Shown here: one piece after another, positions 13,033-22,500 of the stretch
Position numbering within the stretch: the stretch's first letter is position 1
Layout: every line of letters begins with the position of its first letter
NCBI GenBank assembly: GCA_039519185.1
Contig: CM076849.1
Coordinates: 1,964,356 to 2,028,355 of the forward strand
Direction of reading: 5' to 3'
Source: Astragalus membranaceus
Taxonomy: Eukaryota; Streptophyta; Magnoliopsida; Fabales; Fabaceae
DNA length: 64,000 nucleotides
Notes under the pieces: model-generated
Database searches by the model: none
Seen by the model: only the letters and a program-made list of their open reading frames with translations
What the model was told of the DNA's origin: nothing
Position numbers and translations under genes: made by a program

Positions 13033-13440
13033 TCGTCCTCAGGTTTTGAACCACCGCAGACATCCCTGGAATCGCTGTATATAAGCAAGGAATATACCAT
13101 CACATAAATGGTTTAGTGGCGGTTCTGAATCGTTGCAAACATCTTCAAAACCGCCGCTAAACGCAAACCGCCGCAAAATGCCTCAAAACCGCTGCAGAAA
13201 TATGGGAAATTAACCGACAGTTTAGCGGCGGTTTTAAACCGCCGCAAACCCCCAACCGCCGCGTAAACCGCCGCTAAATACCCCTCCAGGCGGTTATTCC
13301 AGCGGTTGCCAAAACCGCCGCAGAGTTCCCTCGCGGCGGAGGTAACTGCAGCGGTTTTGGAACCGCCGCGAGGGGTATTTGGCAGCGGTTAAAACCGCCG
13401 CAGTAAGCTTTTAAAACCGCCGCCGCTTTCCTATTTTGTT
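13033..13440 (-). promoter_or_regulatory. CACTA-1 right subterminal repeats
   Basis: A dense set of AACCGCCGC and GCGGCGGTT motifs in both orientations mirrors the left end and reaches within a few bases of the right terminus. An open frame on the minus strand here (about 13274-13456) only reads these repeats. Confidence 0.8.
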
Positions 13441-13446
13441 GTAGTG

Positions 13447-13877
13447 GTTTAATCATTCGCTAATGCTCGTCCTATTTCGAAAACTCACTAAAAAAGATAA
13501 AAAAAACAAAAACTTTTCAAAAAGACAAAGAAGAACTACGTAGCTTTGAGTTCTCCATCGCACCGGGAGATGCGTAGGAGCGGGCCATGTCCCGTCAAGC
13601 GTTTTTTTCCTAAAAACCCATTTCCCCCCCACCCCCTTTTTTTTCCTAATAAATAAAGATTTTCATTAAGACTTTTTCAATAAGAAGTAAAGAGGCAAAA
13701 TTAAGTATTTTCAAGTCAACACACTAAAACCACACATTTAATTAAAGGTTCCCTCTCAGTAGAGAGGACGTGTGGGGTGCTAACACCTTCCCCGCGCGTA
13801 ACCGACCCCCGAACCCTATTTTCTAGTTTCGCAAGACCAATCGCTTTCCAAAAAAGGTTTTCCTAATATTTTCCTAA
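13447..13877 (+). repeat. Ogre-like LTR, second copy, right half
   Basis: This continues the LTR copy interrupted at 2994 and matches 893-1310 of copy 1. It breaks off at about 13877, just where copia homology begins, so the copia remnant is joined directly to it with loss of the LTR end and PBS. Confidence 0.75.
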
Positions 13878-15779
13878 TATCATTCTACTGGAGGTTACAA
13901 GTTGGTGAATCCTGTGAATAATAAAATTGTGATAAGCAGAGATGTAGTGTTTGATGAGGGGAAGACATGGAAGTGGAGTGACAAGGGAGAAAGTTCGACT
14001 TCTGTCGAACAGAATTTATTCGATGTGCCTGCTGGTGTCGAAGAGTTAGAACTTGAGAGTGAAACCGAGCTTGTCGAAGAGAATGATGGTGAAGAAGGTA
14101 GTCCAGAGATACTAAGAAGATCACTGAGACAAAGGCAGGTTCCTGCAAGGCTAAGTGACTGTGAGGTGATGACTGATAGTGCAGTCAATGATGAAGGTGA
14201 TATAGTGCACTTTGCACTTCTTGCTGAGACAGAACTAGTAACTTGGCAGGAAGCAATGCAGAATTCTAAGTGGCTGGAAGCTATGCAAGAGGAGATCAGA
14301 TCTATAGAGAAGAACATGACTTGGGAATTGGTCGAATTGCCCAAAGGAAAGAAAGCAATAGGTGTGAAATGGATATACAAAGTGAAAGTAAATCCTAAAG
14401 GTGAAGTAGTGAAGCACAAAGCAAGATTGGTGGCTAGAGGCTTCCTACAAAAATATGGTGTAGACTATGAAGAAGTCTTTGCACCCGTTGCAAGACTCGA
14501 AACTGTGAGAGTTGTGGTAGCTCATGCAAGTATGCAAGGGTGCAAGATACATCAACTTGATGTAAAATCTGCCTTCTTAAATGGAGAACTGGAAGAGGAA
14601 GTGTATGTCGAACAACCAGCAGGTTTTGTGAAACAAGGAAGTGAGAACAAAGTCTTGAAATTGAGAAAGGCATTGTATGGCCTAAAACAAGCTCCACGAG
14701 CTTGGAACAAAAAGATAGATAAGATCTTGATCAACATGGGGTATGTGAGATGTATTTCTGAGCATGGGGTGTATGTGAAGTCAGATGGTGGAGATGTGAT
14801 AATCCTATGCCTCTATGTTGATGATTTATTGGTTACGGGAAACAATGAAGATAAAGTGGCAGAGTTCAAGAAGAGAATGATGAATACTTTTGAAATGACT
14901 GACCTAGGAGAGATCTCTTATTTCCTAGGGATTGAATTTCAAAGTACTAATGAAGGTATGCTGCTGTCACAGAAGAAGTATGCTTCGGGCATACTGCATA
15001 GGTTCGAGATGCAACACTACAACAACGTCGAAACACCAGCAGAGGCAGGGCTATGGCTTGACAAAGATGCTGATGAACCAGAGGTGGATGCTACAGAGTT
15101 TAGACAGGTGGTTGGGGCACTGAGATATCTCTGCAACACCAGACCTAACCTTAGCTTAAGTGCAGGTCTGATTAACAGAGTTATGAGCAGGCCTAGAGCA
15201 TCACACCTAGCTGCTGCAAAATGAATCCTAAGATATGTCAAAGGCACTATGGCATATGGAATACTGTTGCCCAGTAAATGCAGAGACAATGAGAAATGTC
15301 TCTATGGCTTCACTGATGCAGATTGGGGAGGTGACAAATCTGATCGAAAGAGCACTGCTGGCTCTGTGTTCCTGCTTGGCACAGGTCCCATCTCATGGAG
15401 TTCGAAGAAGGAATCAGTGGTGGCATTGTCTTCATGCGAAGCTGAGTATATTGCAGCTTCAATGGGAGCCTGTCAAGCAATCTGGTTAGACAATTTGATG
15501 CAAGAACTAATGATCAAGAAGGAAGGTGCTGTGGAGTTATATGTGGATAACAAGTCTGCAATTAGCTTGGCTAAACATCCAGTGGCACATGGAAGGTCGA
15601 AACACATCGAGACACGCTATCATTTCTTAAGAGACCAAGTCACAAAAGAAAAGCTGAAGCTGAGCTACTGCAGATCAGATATGCAGGCAGCCGATTTGTT
15701 CACCAAGGCAGTGAAGGCAGAGACATTCAAAAGGCTAAGGAGCATGCTGAGTGTGATTGATTGTAATAAGTTTACTTAA
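13878..15779 (+). pseudogene. Copia-A: 5'-truncated Ty1/copia polyprotein
   Basis: The reading frame starts inside the integrase C-terminus (HSTGGYKLVNP) and continues through the reverse transcriptase, with LDVKSAFLNG, LKQAPRAWN and the YVDD catalytic box near 14817. It ends with the RNase H domain (GFTDADWGGDKSDRKST, SSCEAEY). Gag, protease and most of integrase are missing. One in-frame TGA at 15222-15224 (AAK*ILRYVKG) interrupts RNase H, where an Arg codon is usual. The frame is otherwise open to TAA at 15779. It is related to but distinct from copia-B, with many replacements. Confidence 0.92.
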
Positions 15780-15836
15780 GATAGATTCTATTGTATTTTG
15801 TTGTTTACTTGTGTTAGTAACTAGCTTAAGGGGGTG

Positions 15837-16134
15837 TGTTAAATAAGTAAGCTAGTTCGACTAAGCTAGATTCGACAAGCAGGCTAGTTCGACTTTCAGA
15901 ACTGAGCTGTCGAAAGATAGTATGTCTTTGTCGAAGTTTCACTTAGATTTGATTGTATGTTTTCTATTAGCTGCTGACTCAGCATGATGTCATGGACTGA
16001 GTATATAAGCAACATTTAGTGCGTGAATGAATAGAGGGCATATTCAGTTTTTCTGTGTAACTGAATTCTGTTATTCTCTCTCTCTTTCTCTCTCGTGTGT
16101 GTGTGATGAGTGCAGTGACTCAAAACTTCCAACA
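15837..16134 (+). repeat. Copia-A 3' LTR
   Basis: It begins TGTTAAATAAG straight after the polypurine tract TTAAGGGGGTG and ends CTTCCAACA, giving canonical TG...CA ends at 298 bp. It contains a GAGTATATAAGC TATA-like box and a CT/GT-rich 3' part. No 5' partner exists in the window because the element is truncated. Confidence 0.82.
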
Positions 16135-16896
16135 TTTCCCATCATCATTATTTCCAGCAATTCCTGAAATGGTGGACAAAGTGGAAATTCACATATTGCT
16201 AAATAAAATGAGTAGTTACTTCAATAATAAAATGAGCAGAGATAAGATCGACTAGAAGGTGGGATAAACTAGCTTGCCTGTATCTTGCCACCTATGCATA
16301 AAACAATAAATCACTTTGGGATTAGTGAACATTTGTTTGACTTGAACTAAATGTTATTTATTCTTGGTTTTGGCATTTACACAAAAAAATCATGAAGATA
16401 TGGCATTGAAATGAACATAAACAAGACACATGGTATATATATATATATATTCAAAATGGGGGAAAACAACACATCTCAGCCCCAACTAAAACCAGATATA
16501 TCACTGGAAAAAGAAAACATCGGCCAGTAACTAATTAAGGTCAACAATGGAATGCTTCAAATTCAAAGACAATAAACAGGCATCACCATAAAGTTTGAGC
16601 TATCTATCAAATCAACTGAACAAACATACATCACCAAAGAGGAATTGTGTTGCGTTGGAGGGGGAGTTGGATCTAGATTCTTGTTGTGGGTCATGACTAA
16701 TTGTGTTTACCTTTGGACAATCCAATCAATAACTAATTGAACATTTCCATGGAAATATAACTTGGTTTCATTGTTGGCATAGAAAGGTTTCAAATGTGAA
16801 AAAATTATTAGAATCTCTTACACAATCGTCATATATATGCTGCTTGTTCTACATAATTTTACATCAAAGCATTTATATGCACATATAGACAAAACA
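16135..16896. other. AT-rich intergenic DNA, no gene seen
   Basis: I see no open frame, RNA gene or recognisable element end in this stretch apart from a short (TA)n at about 16434-16451. It is interrupted by copia-B and continues after 21709. Confidence 0.6.
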
Positions 16897-16901
16897 TTTA
16901 T

Positions 16902-17160
16902 TATTGAGATATGCATTGTAATTCTATTGCTTGTAATTTATTGGTGTGAATAGTAACCTAGTCGAAATGGGCCAGTCGAAATTATGGGCCTGGGCCTGTT
17001 TCATTGTATATAAATATAGACATCAGTAGCATGGAATTTGTAACCTACTTTTATGAAATTCAGTGCAGCTTTTACCTAATATTATATTGCCCTATTCATT
17101 CCTCTTGTACTCAGTGCCGCCACTTCCTTTCTTGTCCCTTTCACGTGTTTATCCCCAACA
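16902..17160 (+). repeat. Copia-B 5' LTR
   Basis: It starts TATTGAGATATG and ends TCCCCAACA. The TSD fixes the start at TA, a non-canonical end. A TATA-like TGTATATAAATA lies near 17007. The same ends are found in the 3' LTR. Confidence 0.92.
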
Positions 17161-17163
17161 AAC

Positions 17164-17176
17164 TGGTATCAAGAGC
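17164..17176 (+). other. Copia-B primer-binding site
   Basis: TGGTATCAAGAGC starts three bases after the LTR. The usual copia PBS complementary to initiator tRNA-Met is TGGTATCAGAGC, so this copy has one extra A. Confidence 0.85.
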
Positions 17177-17208
17177 TTGTTAGATCCTTACAAAATCTAT
17201 CAAGATTC

Positions 17209-20200
17209 ATGGCAGCGCGAGACAACTCTGGTGGAGGTATTCCGGAGAACCTCCCAATCTTCGACGGAAAGGATTATGAACGTTGGTGTGCGCAGATGAA
17301 GGTGCTGTTTCGATATCAAGATGTACTTGATGTCGTGAATGATGGTGTTCCACCCTTGGCAGAAAACGCCACTGAAGCGGTGAGGAACAACCACCATTCG
17401 CTGAGGAAGAAAGATGGAAAAGGGCTGTTTTTGATTCACCAATGCGTTGATTCCAACATCCTGAACCTGATCATCGACTGTGATTCAGCAAAGGCAGCTT
17501 GGGACATCCTAAAGAACTCGTATGGAGGAGCAGATAGGCTGAAGAAGATACGTCTACAGTCGCTCAGGAAGCAGTACGAGAGCTTGAAGATGACAGATGG
17601 AGAATCGATTGGAGATTTCATTACGAGGTTAGTAGCATTAACTAATCAAATGAAAGGTAATGGTGAAACTGTGACTGAAGTAAATAAAGTCGAAAAGGTG
17701 CTCAGATCCTTAACCCTGGAATTCGACTACGTTGTTATTGCTATCGAAGAATCCAAGGACCTAGATACATTGAAGATAGATGAACTTCAGGGTTCCTTAG
17801 AGGCGCATGAATTGAGAATAAGGCAGAGAAGTTCAGAGAAAGAAACTGAACAAGCCTTGCTTTCATACTCCTCTAAGAGAAATTGGAAGGCAGGCAACAA
17901 GGAGAATGGTAGAGAAAAGGGATCAAGCAGTAAGAAGAAAGAACAAGGATCTTTCGACAAGAAGAAGGGAGACCTGTCGAAAGTTCAGTGTTATAACTGT
18001 CAGCAATTTGGGCATTATAGGAACAAGTGTAATAACAAGAAAGTTCCTAGGGATAAAGATGCAGAAGCCAAGTTTGCTAATGATGATGACTCAGACTCTG
18101 ACTCAGAGGAGTTAATGTTGATGGCTGTCGAAGATGAGATTCGACTCGATGAAGGAATTGCTGAAAGTAGCGAGCAAAATAGTGGGAACACTTGTATAAG
18201 TGGATTCACTTGCGATGCTCAAAATACTTGTGCAATGTGTGTGTGGCAGGGCAGTGGAAACACTGGTAATGCCTCCAACATTGCCAGCAATGATGATGAA
18301 GAATTGTCATTCATGACAGCTACTGACCCAGAATTACTGTTGTTGAAGGTTGATACAAATTCGACTGAAGAGAAGTCTGTCGAATGGTATCTCGACACAG
18401 GATGTTCAAATCACATGTGTTGTCACAAGGAGTGGTTTGTCGAACTGGAGAAGATAAGCAAAAAGATAAGGTTTGCAGATAACAGTAGAATTACTGCTGA
18501 AGGAGTAGGTACCATAAAGTTCCTGTCGAAAGATGGTAAGTGGTGCTACATCCAAGGGGTATTTTATGTACCAGATATGAGGAGCAATCTGCTAAGTATT
18601 GGGCAGATGATTGAGAAAAACTTCACCGTCGAAATGGGTGATAACAGTCTCAGCTTGTTTGATTCGACCAAGAAGTTGATCCTGAAGGTGTTAATGCAGA
18701 GTAACAGAACCTTCAAGATCAAATTGCAAGTAGTCGAAGAACATTGCCTTAAGAGTACTGTCGAAGAGGAGCACTGGAGATGGCACAGGAGATTTGGCCA
18801 CCTCAACTTCAAGAGCTTGAGTCAACTACATGAAAAGAAGATGGTTCATGGGTTGCCTGCAGTAAAAGTACCTGTCGAAGTTTGCGAGAGTTGTTGCAAG
18901 TCGAAGCAACCAAGAAACTCGTTTAAATCAGAAGTACCTAGCAGAGCAGATCAGAAGCTAGAGGTGATATTTTCTGATGTCTGTGGTCCTTTCGAAGTAT
19001 GTTCCTTAGGAAGGAATAAGTACTTTGTCACCTTCATTGACGAATACACTAGAATGTCCTGGGTGTATTTGATCAAAAGGAAGAGTGAAGTACTAGAAAT
19101 ATTCAAGAAGTTTAAAGTAATGATTGAAAAGCAGAGTGAATGTGAAATCAAAACCCTTAGAAGCGATGGAGGTGGTGAGTACAATTCTCATGGATTTGTC
19201 GAATTCTGTGAGAAAGAAGGAATTGTGCATGAAGTCACTGCACCTTACACGCCTCAGCATAATGGTACTGCTGAGAGGAAAAACAGGACCATCCTCAACA
19301 TGGTAAGAAGTATGTTGAAGGAGAAGAAGCTACCTCATAGTTTATGGGGAGAAGTTGTAGCCACAGTAGTATACATTCTGAACAAATGCCCCACAAAGAG
19401 ATTGATTGGGAAGACACCTGAAGAAGCTTGGCTAGGAAGAAAGCCAAGTGTCAAGCATCTCAGAATAATTGGCTCAGTATGCTATAGACATGTCCCTGAG
19501 CAACTAAGAAGCAAGCTCGATGATAGAGCACAACAAATGATTCTTGTTGGCTATCATTCGACAGGAGAATACAAACTGTATGATCCTGTGCAGAAGAAAA
19601 TAGTGAAAAGCAGAGATGTCGTAGTAGATGAGTCGAAACATTGGAACTGGGAAGAAGGCTGTGAGAAACCTACAATGATGGACTTCGACGAAGTCTCTGA
19701 TCGAGATAATCAGAATGAAGAGGTCGAAACTGAAGAGCCAGAAGAACCCATTGCTGTCGAACCTTTAAGAAGGTCGCAAAGGGAAAGGCAGAGATCAGTA
19801 AGACTAGAAGGATTCGACACTTACCCAGATTCTGCTATTACAGCAGAGGGAGACCTGACATACTTTGCACTAATGGCAGAAGCAGAACCAGTGAGCCTGG
19901 AGCAAGCCCTTAGTCACGAGCAGTGGAAGGAAGCAATGATTGACGAGTTGAAATCAATCGAGAAGAATGATACTTGGAAGCTAGTCGAACTTCCAAAAGA
20001 AAAGAAAGCCATAGGGGTGAAGTGGGTCTTCAAGACCAAAGTCAAGCCAAATGGAGAAGTGGCCAAGTACAAGGCCAGGCTAGTAGCCAAAGGGTTCCTG
20101 CAGAAACCTGGTTTGGATTTCAATGAGGTCTTTGCCCCAGTAGCCAGGATCGAAACCATAAGATTGGTAGTAGCATTGGCAAGTCATAGAGGCTGGCCCC

Positions 20201-21438
20201 TACATCAACTTGATGTAAAGTCAGCATTTCTGAATGGACCTCTGGAGGAGGAAGTCTATGTTTGTCAACCACCTGGTTTTGAGTCGATGGGTAAAGAAGA
20301 CAAAGTCTATAAGCTGGAGAAGGCTCTGTATGGGCTCAAGCAAGCTCCAAGAGCGTCGAACAAGAGAATTGATGGATTTCTCTTGGCTCAGAAGTTCATT
20401 AGATGCACTAACGAACATGGAGTATATGTGAAGAAGAATGAAACTTCGACTCAGTTGTTGTTGTGCCTGTACGTAGATGATCTACTTGTAACTGGCAGCA
20501 ATGAAGTCGAAGTCGAAACCTTCAAGAAAGTGATGATGTCAGAATTTGAAATGAGTGATCTGGGGCATCTATCATATTTCTTGGGGATGGAGTTTACCAA
20601 GACAAGTAAGGGTATACTCCTGCACCAGTCGAAGTATGCAGCTGATATCCTGAAGAGATTCGACATGAGCAACTGCAAGGAAGTTTCGACACCATCAGAC
20701 ACTAGCAGCAAGCTGTCGAAAGACGACGAAGGGATTGAAGTAGATGCCACCTTGTTTAAACAGATCGTGGGCTCCCTAAGGTACCTGTGCAACACTCGAC
20801 CTGACATTATGTTTAGTGTCGGAATGATCAGCAGAAACATGGAGAAGCCGAAAAGCTCTCACATGGTAGCTGCAAAAAGAGTACTAAGGTATGTAAAGGG
20901 AACACAAAGTTATGGTATTCTGTTCCCTAGCAAGAGTGTGTCGAAGAATGGTAATGAAGTGTTTGGCTACACTGACTCAGATTGGAGTGGAGACAGGAGT
21001 GATCGAAAAAGCACAAGTGGGTATGTCTTTATGTATGGATCGACACCCATCTCTTGGTGCTCGAAGAAGCAAAGTATAGTTGCGTTGTCCTCCTGTGAAG
21101 CAGAGTATGTAGCTGCTTCCTTTGCAGCATGTCAAGCATCATGGCTGAGCATGCTACTGGTCGAAATTGGAGTGCACAGGGTCGAAGCAATGAAGTTGTT
21201 GATCGACAACAAGTCTGCGATAGATCTCGCAAGGAACCCTGTCGCACATGGTAGGTCGAAGCACATAGAAACCAGATATCACTTCCTGCGTGATCAAGTC
21301 AACAATGAGAAGCTGAATCTGGAATATTGTTGTTCGGAGCTTCAGATAGCTGATGCAATGACCAAGCCATTGCAAAAGGGAAGATTCGAAGAACTAAGAA
21401 GAATGCTTGGGATGATGTCACTCAGCAATGTGAATTAG
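17209..21438 (+). CDS. Copia-B Gag-Pol polyprotein, 1409 residues
   Basis: One uninterrupted frame holds all copia domains in order. Gag has a zinc knuckle CYNCQQFGHYRNKC at about residue 261. The aspartic protease has DTG at about 396. Integrase has a GAG-pre-integrase HHCC region and catalytic D590, D653 and E689 (spacing 35 between the last two). Reverse transcriptase has YVDD near 1088. RNase H spans about 1255 to 1370, ending in the RSKHIETRYHFLRDQ region. The length is normal for plant copia. One oddity is that the strongly conserved LKQAPRAWN of the reverse transcriptase reads APRASN (TGG to TCG, about 20356), which may impair it. The ATG at 17209 lies 32 bp after the PBS. Whether it is expressed cannot be judged. 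Confidence 0.96.
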   Translation: MAARDNSGGGIPENLPIFDGKDYERWCAQMKVLFRYQDVLDVVNDGVPPLAENATEAVRNNHHSLRKKDGKGLFLIHQCVDSNILNLIIDCDSAKAAWDILKNSYGGADRLKKIRLQSLRKQYESLKMTDGESIGDFITRLVALTNQMKGNGETVTEVNKVEKVLRSLTLEFDYVVIAIEESKDLDTLKIDELQGSLEAHELRIRQRSSEKETEQALLSYSSKRNWKAGNKENGREKGSSSKKKEQGSFDKKKGDLSKVQCYNCQQFGHYRNKCNNKKVPRDKDAEAKFANDDDSDSDSEELMLMAVEDEIRLDEGIAESSEQNSGNTCISGFTCDAQNTCAMCVWQGSGNTGNASNIASNDDEELSFMTATDPELLLLKVDTNSTEEKSVEWYLDTGCSNHMCCHKEWFVELEKISKKIRFADNSRITAEGVGTIKFLSKDGKWCYIQGVFYVPDMRSNLLSIGQMIEKNFTVEMGDNSLSLFDSTKKLILKVLMQSNRTFKIKLQVVEEHCLKSTVEEEHWRWHRRFGHLNFKSLSQLHEKKMVHGLPAVKVPVEVCESCCKSKQPRNSFKSEVPSRADQKLEVIFSDVCGPFEVCSLGRNKYFVTFIDEYTRMSWVYLIKRKSEVLEIFKKFKVMIEKQSECEIKTLRSDGGGEYNSHGFVEFCEKEGIVHEVTAPYTPQHNGTAERKNRTILNMVRSMLKEKKLPHSLWGEVVATVVYILNKCPTKRLIGKTPEEAWLGRKPSVKHLRIIGSVCYRHVPEQLRSKLDDRAQQMILVGYHSTGEYKLYDPVQKKIVKSRDVVVDESKHWNWEEGCEKPTMMDFDEVSDRDNQNEEVETEEPEEPIAVEPLRRSQRERQRSVRLEGFDTYPDSAITAEGDLTYFALMAEAEPVSLEQALSHEQWKEAMIDELKSIEKNDTWKLVELPKEKKAIGVKWVFKTKVKPNGEVAKYKARLVAKGFLQKPGLDFNEVFAPVARIETIRLVVALASHRGWPLHQLDVKSAFLNGPLEEEVYVCQPPGFESMGKEDKVYKLEKALYGLKQAPRASNKRIDGFLLAQKFIRCTNEHGVYVKKNETSTQLLLCLYVDDLLVTGSNEVEVETFKKVMMSEFEMSDLGHLSYFLGMEFTKTSKGILLHQSKYAADILKRFDMSNCKEVSTPSDTSSKLSKDDEGIEVDATLFKQIVGSLRYLCNTRPDIMFSVGMISRNMEKPKSSHMVAAKRVLRYVKGTQSYGILFPSKSVSKNGNEVFGYTDSDWSGDRSDRKSTSGYVFMYGSTPISWCSKKQSIVALSSCEAEYVAASFAACQASWLSMLLVEIGVHRVEAMKLLIDNKSAIDLARNPVAHGRSKHIETRYHFLRDQVNNEKLNLEYCCSELQIADAMTKPLQKGRFEELRRMLGMMSLSNVN

Positions 21439-21445
21439 GAGGGAA

Positions 21446-21704
21446 TATTGAGATATGCCTTGTAATTCTATTGCTTGTAATTTATAGGTGTGAATAGTAA
21501 CCTAGTCGAAATGTGCCAGTCGAAATTATGGGTCTGGGCCTATTTCATTGTATATAAATATAGACATCAGTATCATGTAATTTGTAACCTACTTTTATGA
21601 AATTCAGTGCAGCTTTTACCTAATATTATATTGCCCTATTCATTCCTCTTGTACTCGGCGCCGCCACTTCCTTTATTGTCCTTTTCACGTGTTTATCCCC
21701 AACA
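21446..21704 (+). repeat. Copia-B 3' LTR
   Basis: Same length and ends as the 5' LTR, beginning after the purine tract AGGAGGGAA. It differs from the 5' LTR at 11 positions by my count, most of them in the first 140 bp and last 50 bp. Confidence 0.92.
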
Positions 21705-21709
21705 TTTAT

Positions 21710-22333
21710 AAAAGAAACAAATCTAAAGATAAAAGTTGGGGATGAAAGAGACCAATCATACAAGTGAAAGAAAACAACTATATGAGAAAGTTGGAAAGGT
21801 CAAAGTAACTTTCTCCCCCGTTGGACAAAATATGAAGTCACAATCAATTCGCTCAAAACAATAAAAAAGACCAAAACATGAATAATCAAAAAGGATGATT
21901 ATAATAAACTTGGCAGTATACTACCGCCGTTAATTGTCGTAAGATAAATAAGAGGAGTCATACATCATCTGATGAAAAAACCAGAAGCAAAAGCAGCCAC
22001 CAGATCCAAAAACAACGTAAAATTAATGATATGATGATATAATTCAGTTGTGTTATTGCACACATAAATATATAAGAATGCCAAATCGATTAGAAGACCA
22101 ACAAACTTCAGAACCTGTTTTGAAGGGGGGACATTTTTCCAATGTAGAATTCAATTGATATATATAAAATGAAACACAACCCACAACATATTCATATGGT
22201 TACGGGCCTAATTGAACAGGCTGAATTATACATGTTAATGTTCCAGCCAGTTATGTTTATATCACATAAGCCAAATATGGATGCCAATCGAAGAATGTTC
22301 GTACTCCTTCAATAAAAGTGTCTAGCCATATAC
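21710..22333. other. AT-rich DNA, no gene seen
   Basis: This continues the sequence interrupted by copia-B. No credible open frame or element end is visible. Confidence 0.6.
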
Positions 22334-22500
22334 TACTCCGGAATCATATATAAGTAACAAAAAAATTTTAGATTCATTGACAAAGTATGTATCTGGACTA
22401 TATATAGTTCAGATACGTCACTTTTTATAGTCCAGATACATCACTTTTTCAATGAATCTAAAAAGTTGTTTATTGCTTATATATGAGTCTGGAGGGAGTA
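22334..22500. mobile_element. Stowaway-like (mariner) MITE
   Basis: A 167-bp foldback lies between TACTCCGG at the left and GGAGGGAGTA at the right. Long imperfect inverted repeats share ATCATATATAAG, TTAGATTCATTGA and a second pair around CCAGATACATCAC. The CTCCCTCC terminus and apparent TA target site fit Stowaway. The left end has lost three bases of the terminal motif. Confidence 0.78.

Larger units (their letters stand above)
2995..13446 (+). mobile_element. CACTA-1, complete En/Spm-type DNA transposon (10,452 bp)
   Basis: The element starts CACTACAACAAAAATGG and ends with the inverse, TTTTGTTGTAGTG. It is flanked by a perfect 3-bp target duplication GTT (2992-2994 and 13447-13449). Subterminal GCGGCGGTT-type repeats lie inside both ends. 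It encodes a TNP2-type transposase and a TNPA-type protein in the usual order and on the same strand. The uninterrupted paralogous LTR at about 893-920 shows the empty site. Boundaries are therefore certain to the base. The only clear lesion I find in coding sequence is one TAG in TNP2, so it was recently autonomous or nearly so. Confidence 0.95.
16897..21709 (+). mobile_element. Copia-B, complete Ty1/copia retrotransposon with TSD
   Basis: Two 259-bp LTRs, a PBS, one full-length polyprotein and a polypurine tract (AGGAGGGAA) are bounded by a 5-bp duplication TTTAT (16897-16901 and 21705-21709). I count 11 substitutions and no indels between the LTRs (about 4%), so it is not brand new although its frame is still open. 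Confidence 0.95.

Noticed and set aside
13875..16139. TTTCC on both sides of copia-A as a target duplication
   Set aside because: Copia-A lacks its 5' LTR, so the left TTTCC is not adjacent to an element end. TTTCC is also frequent in the LTR here, so coincidence is likely.
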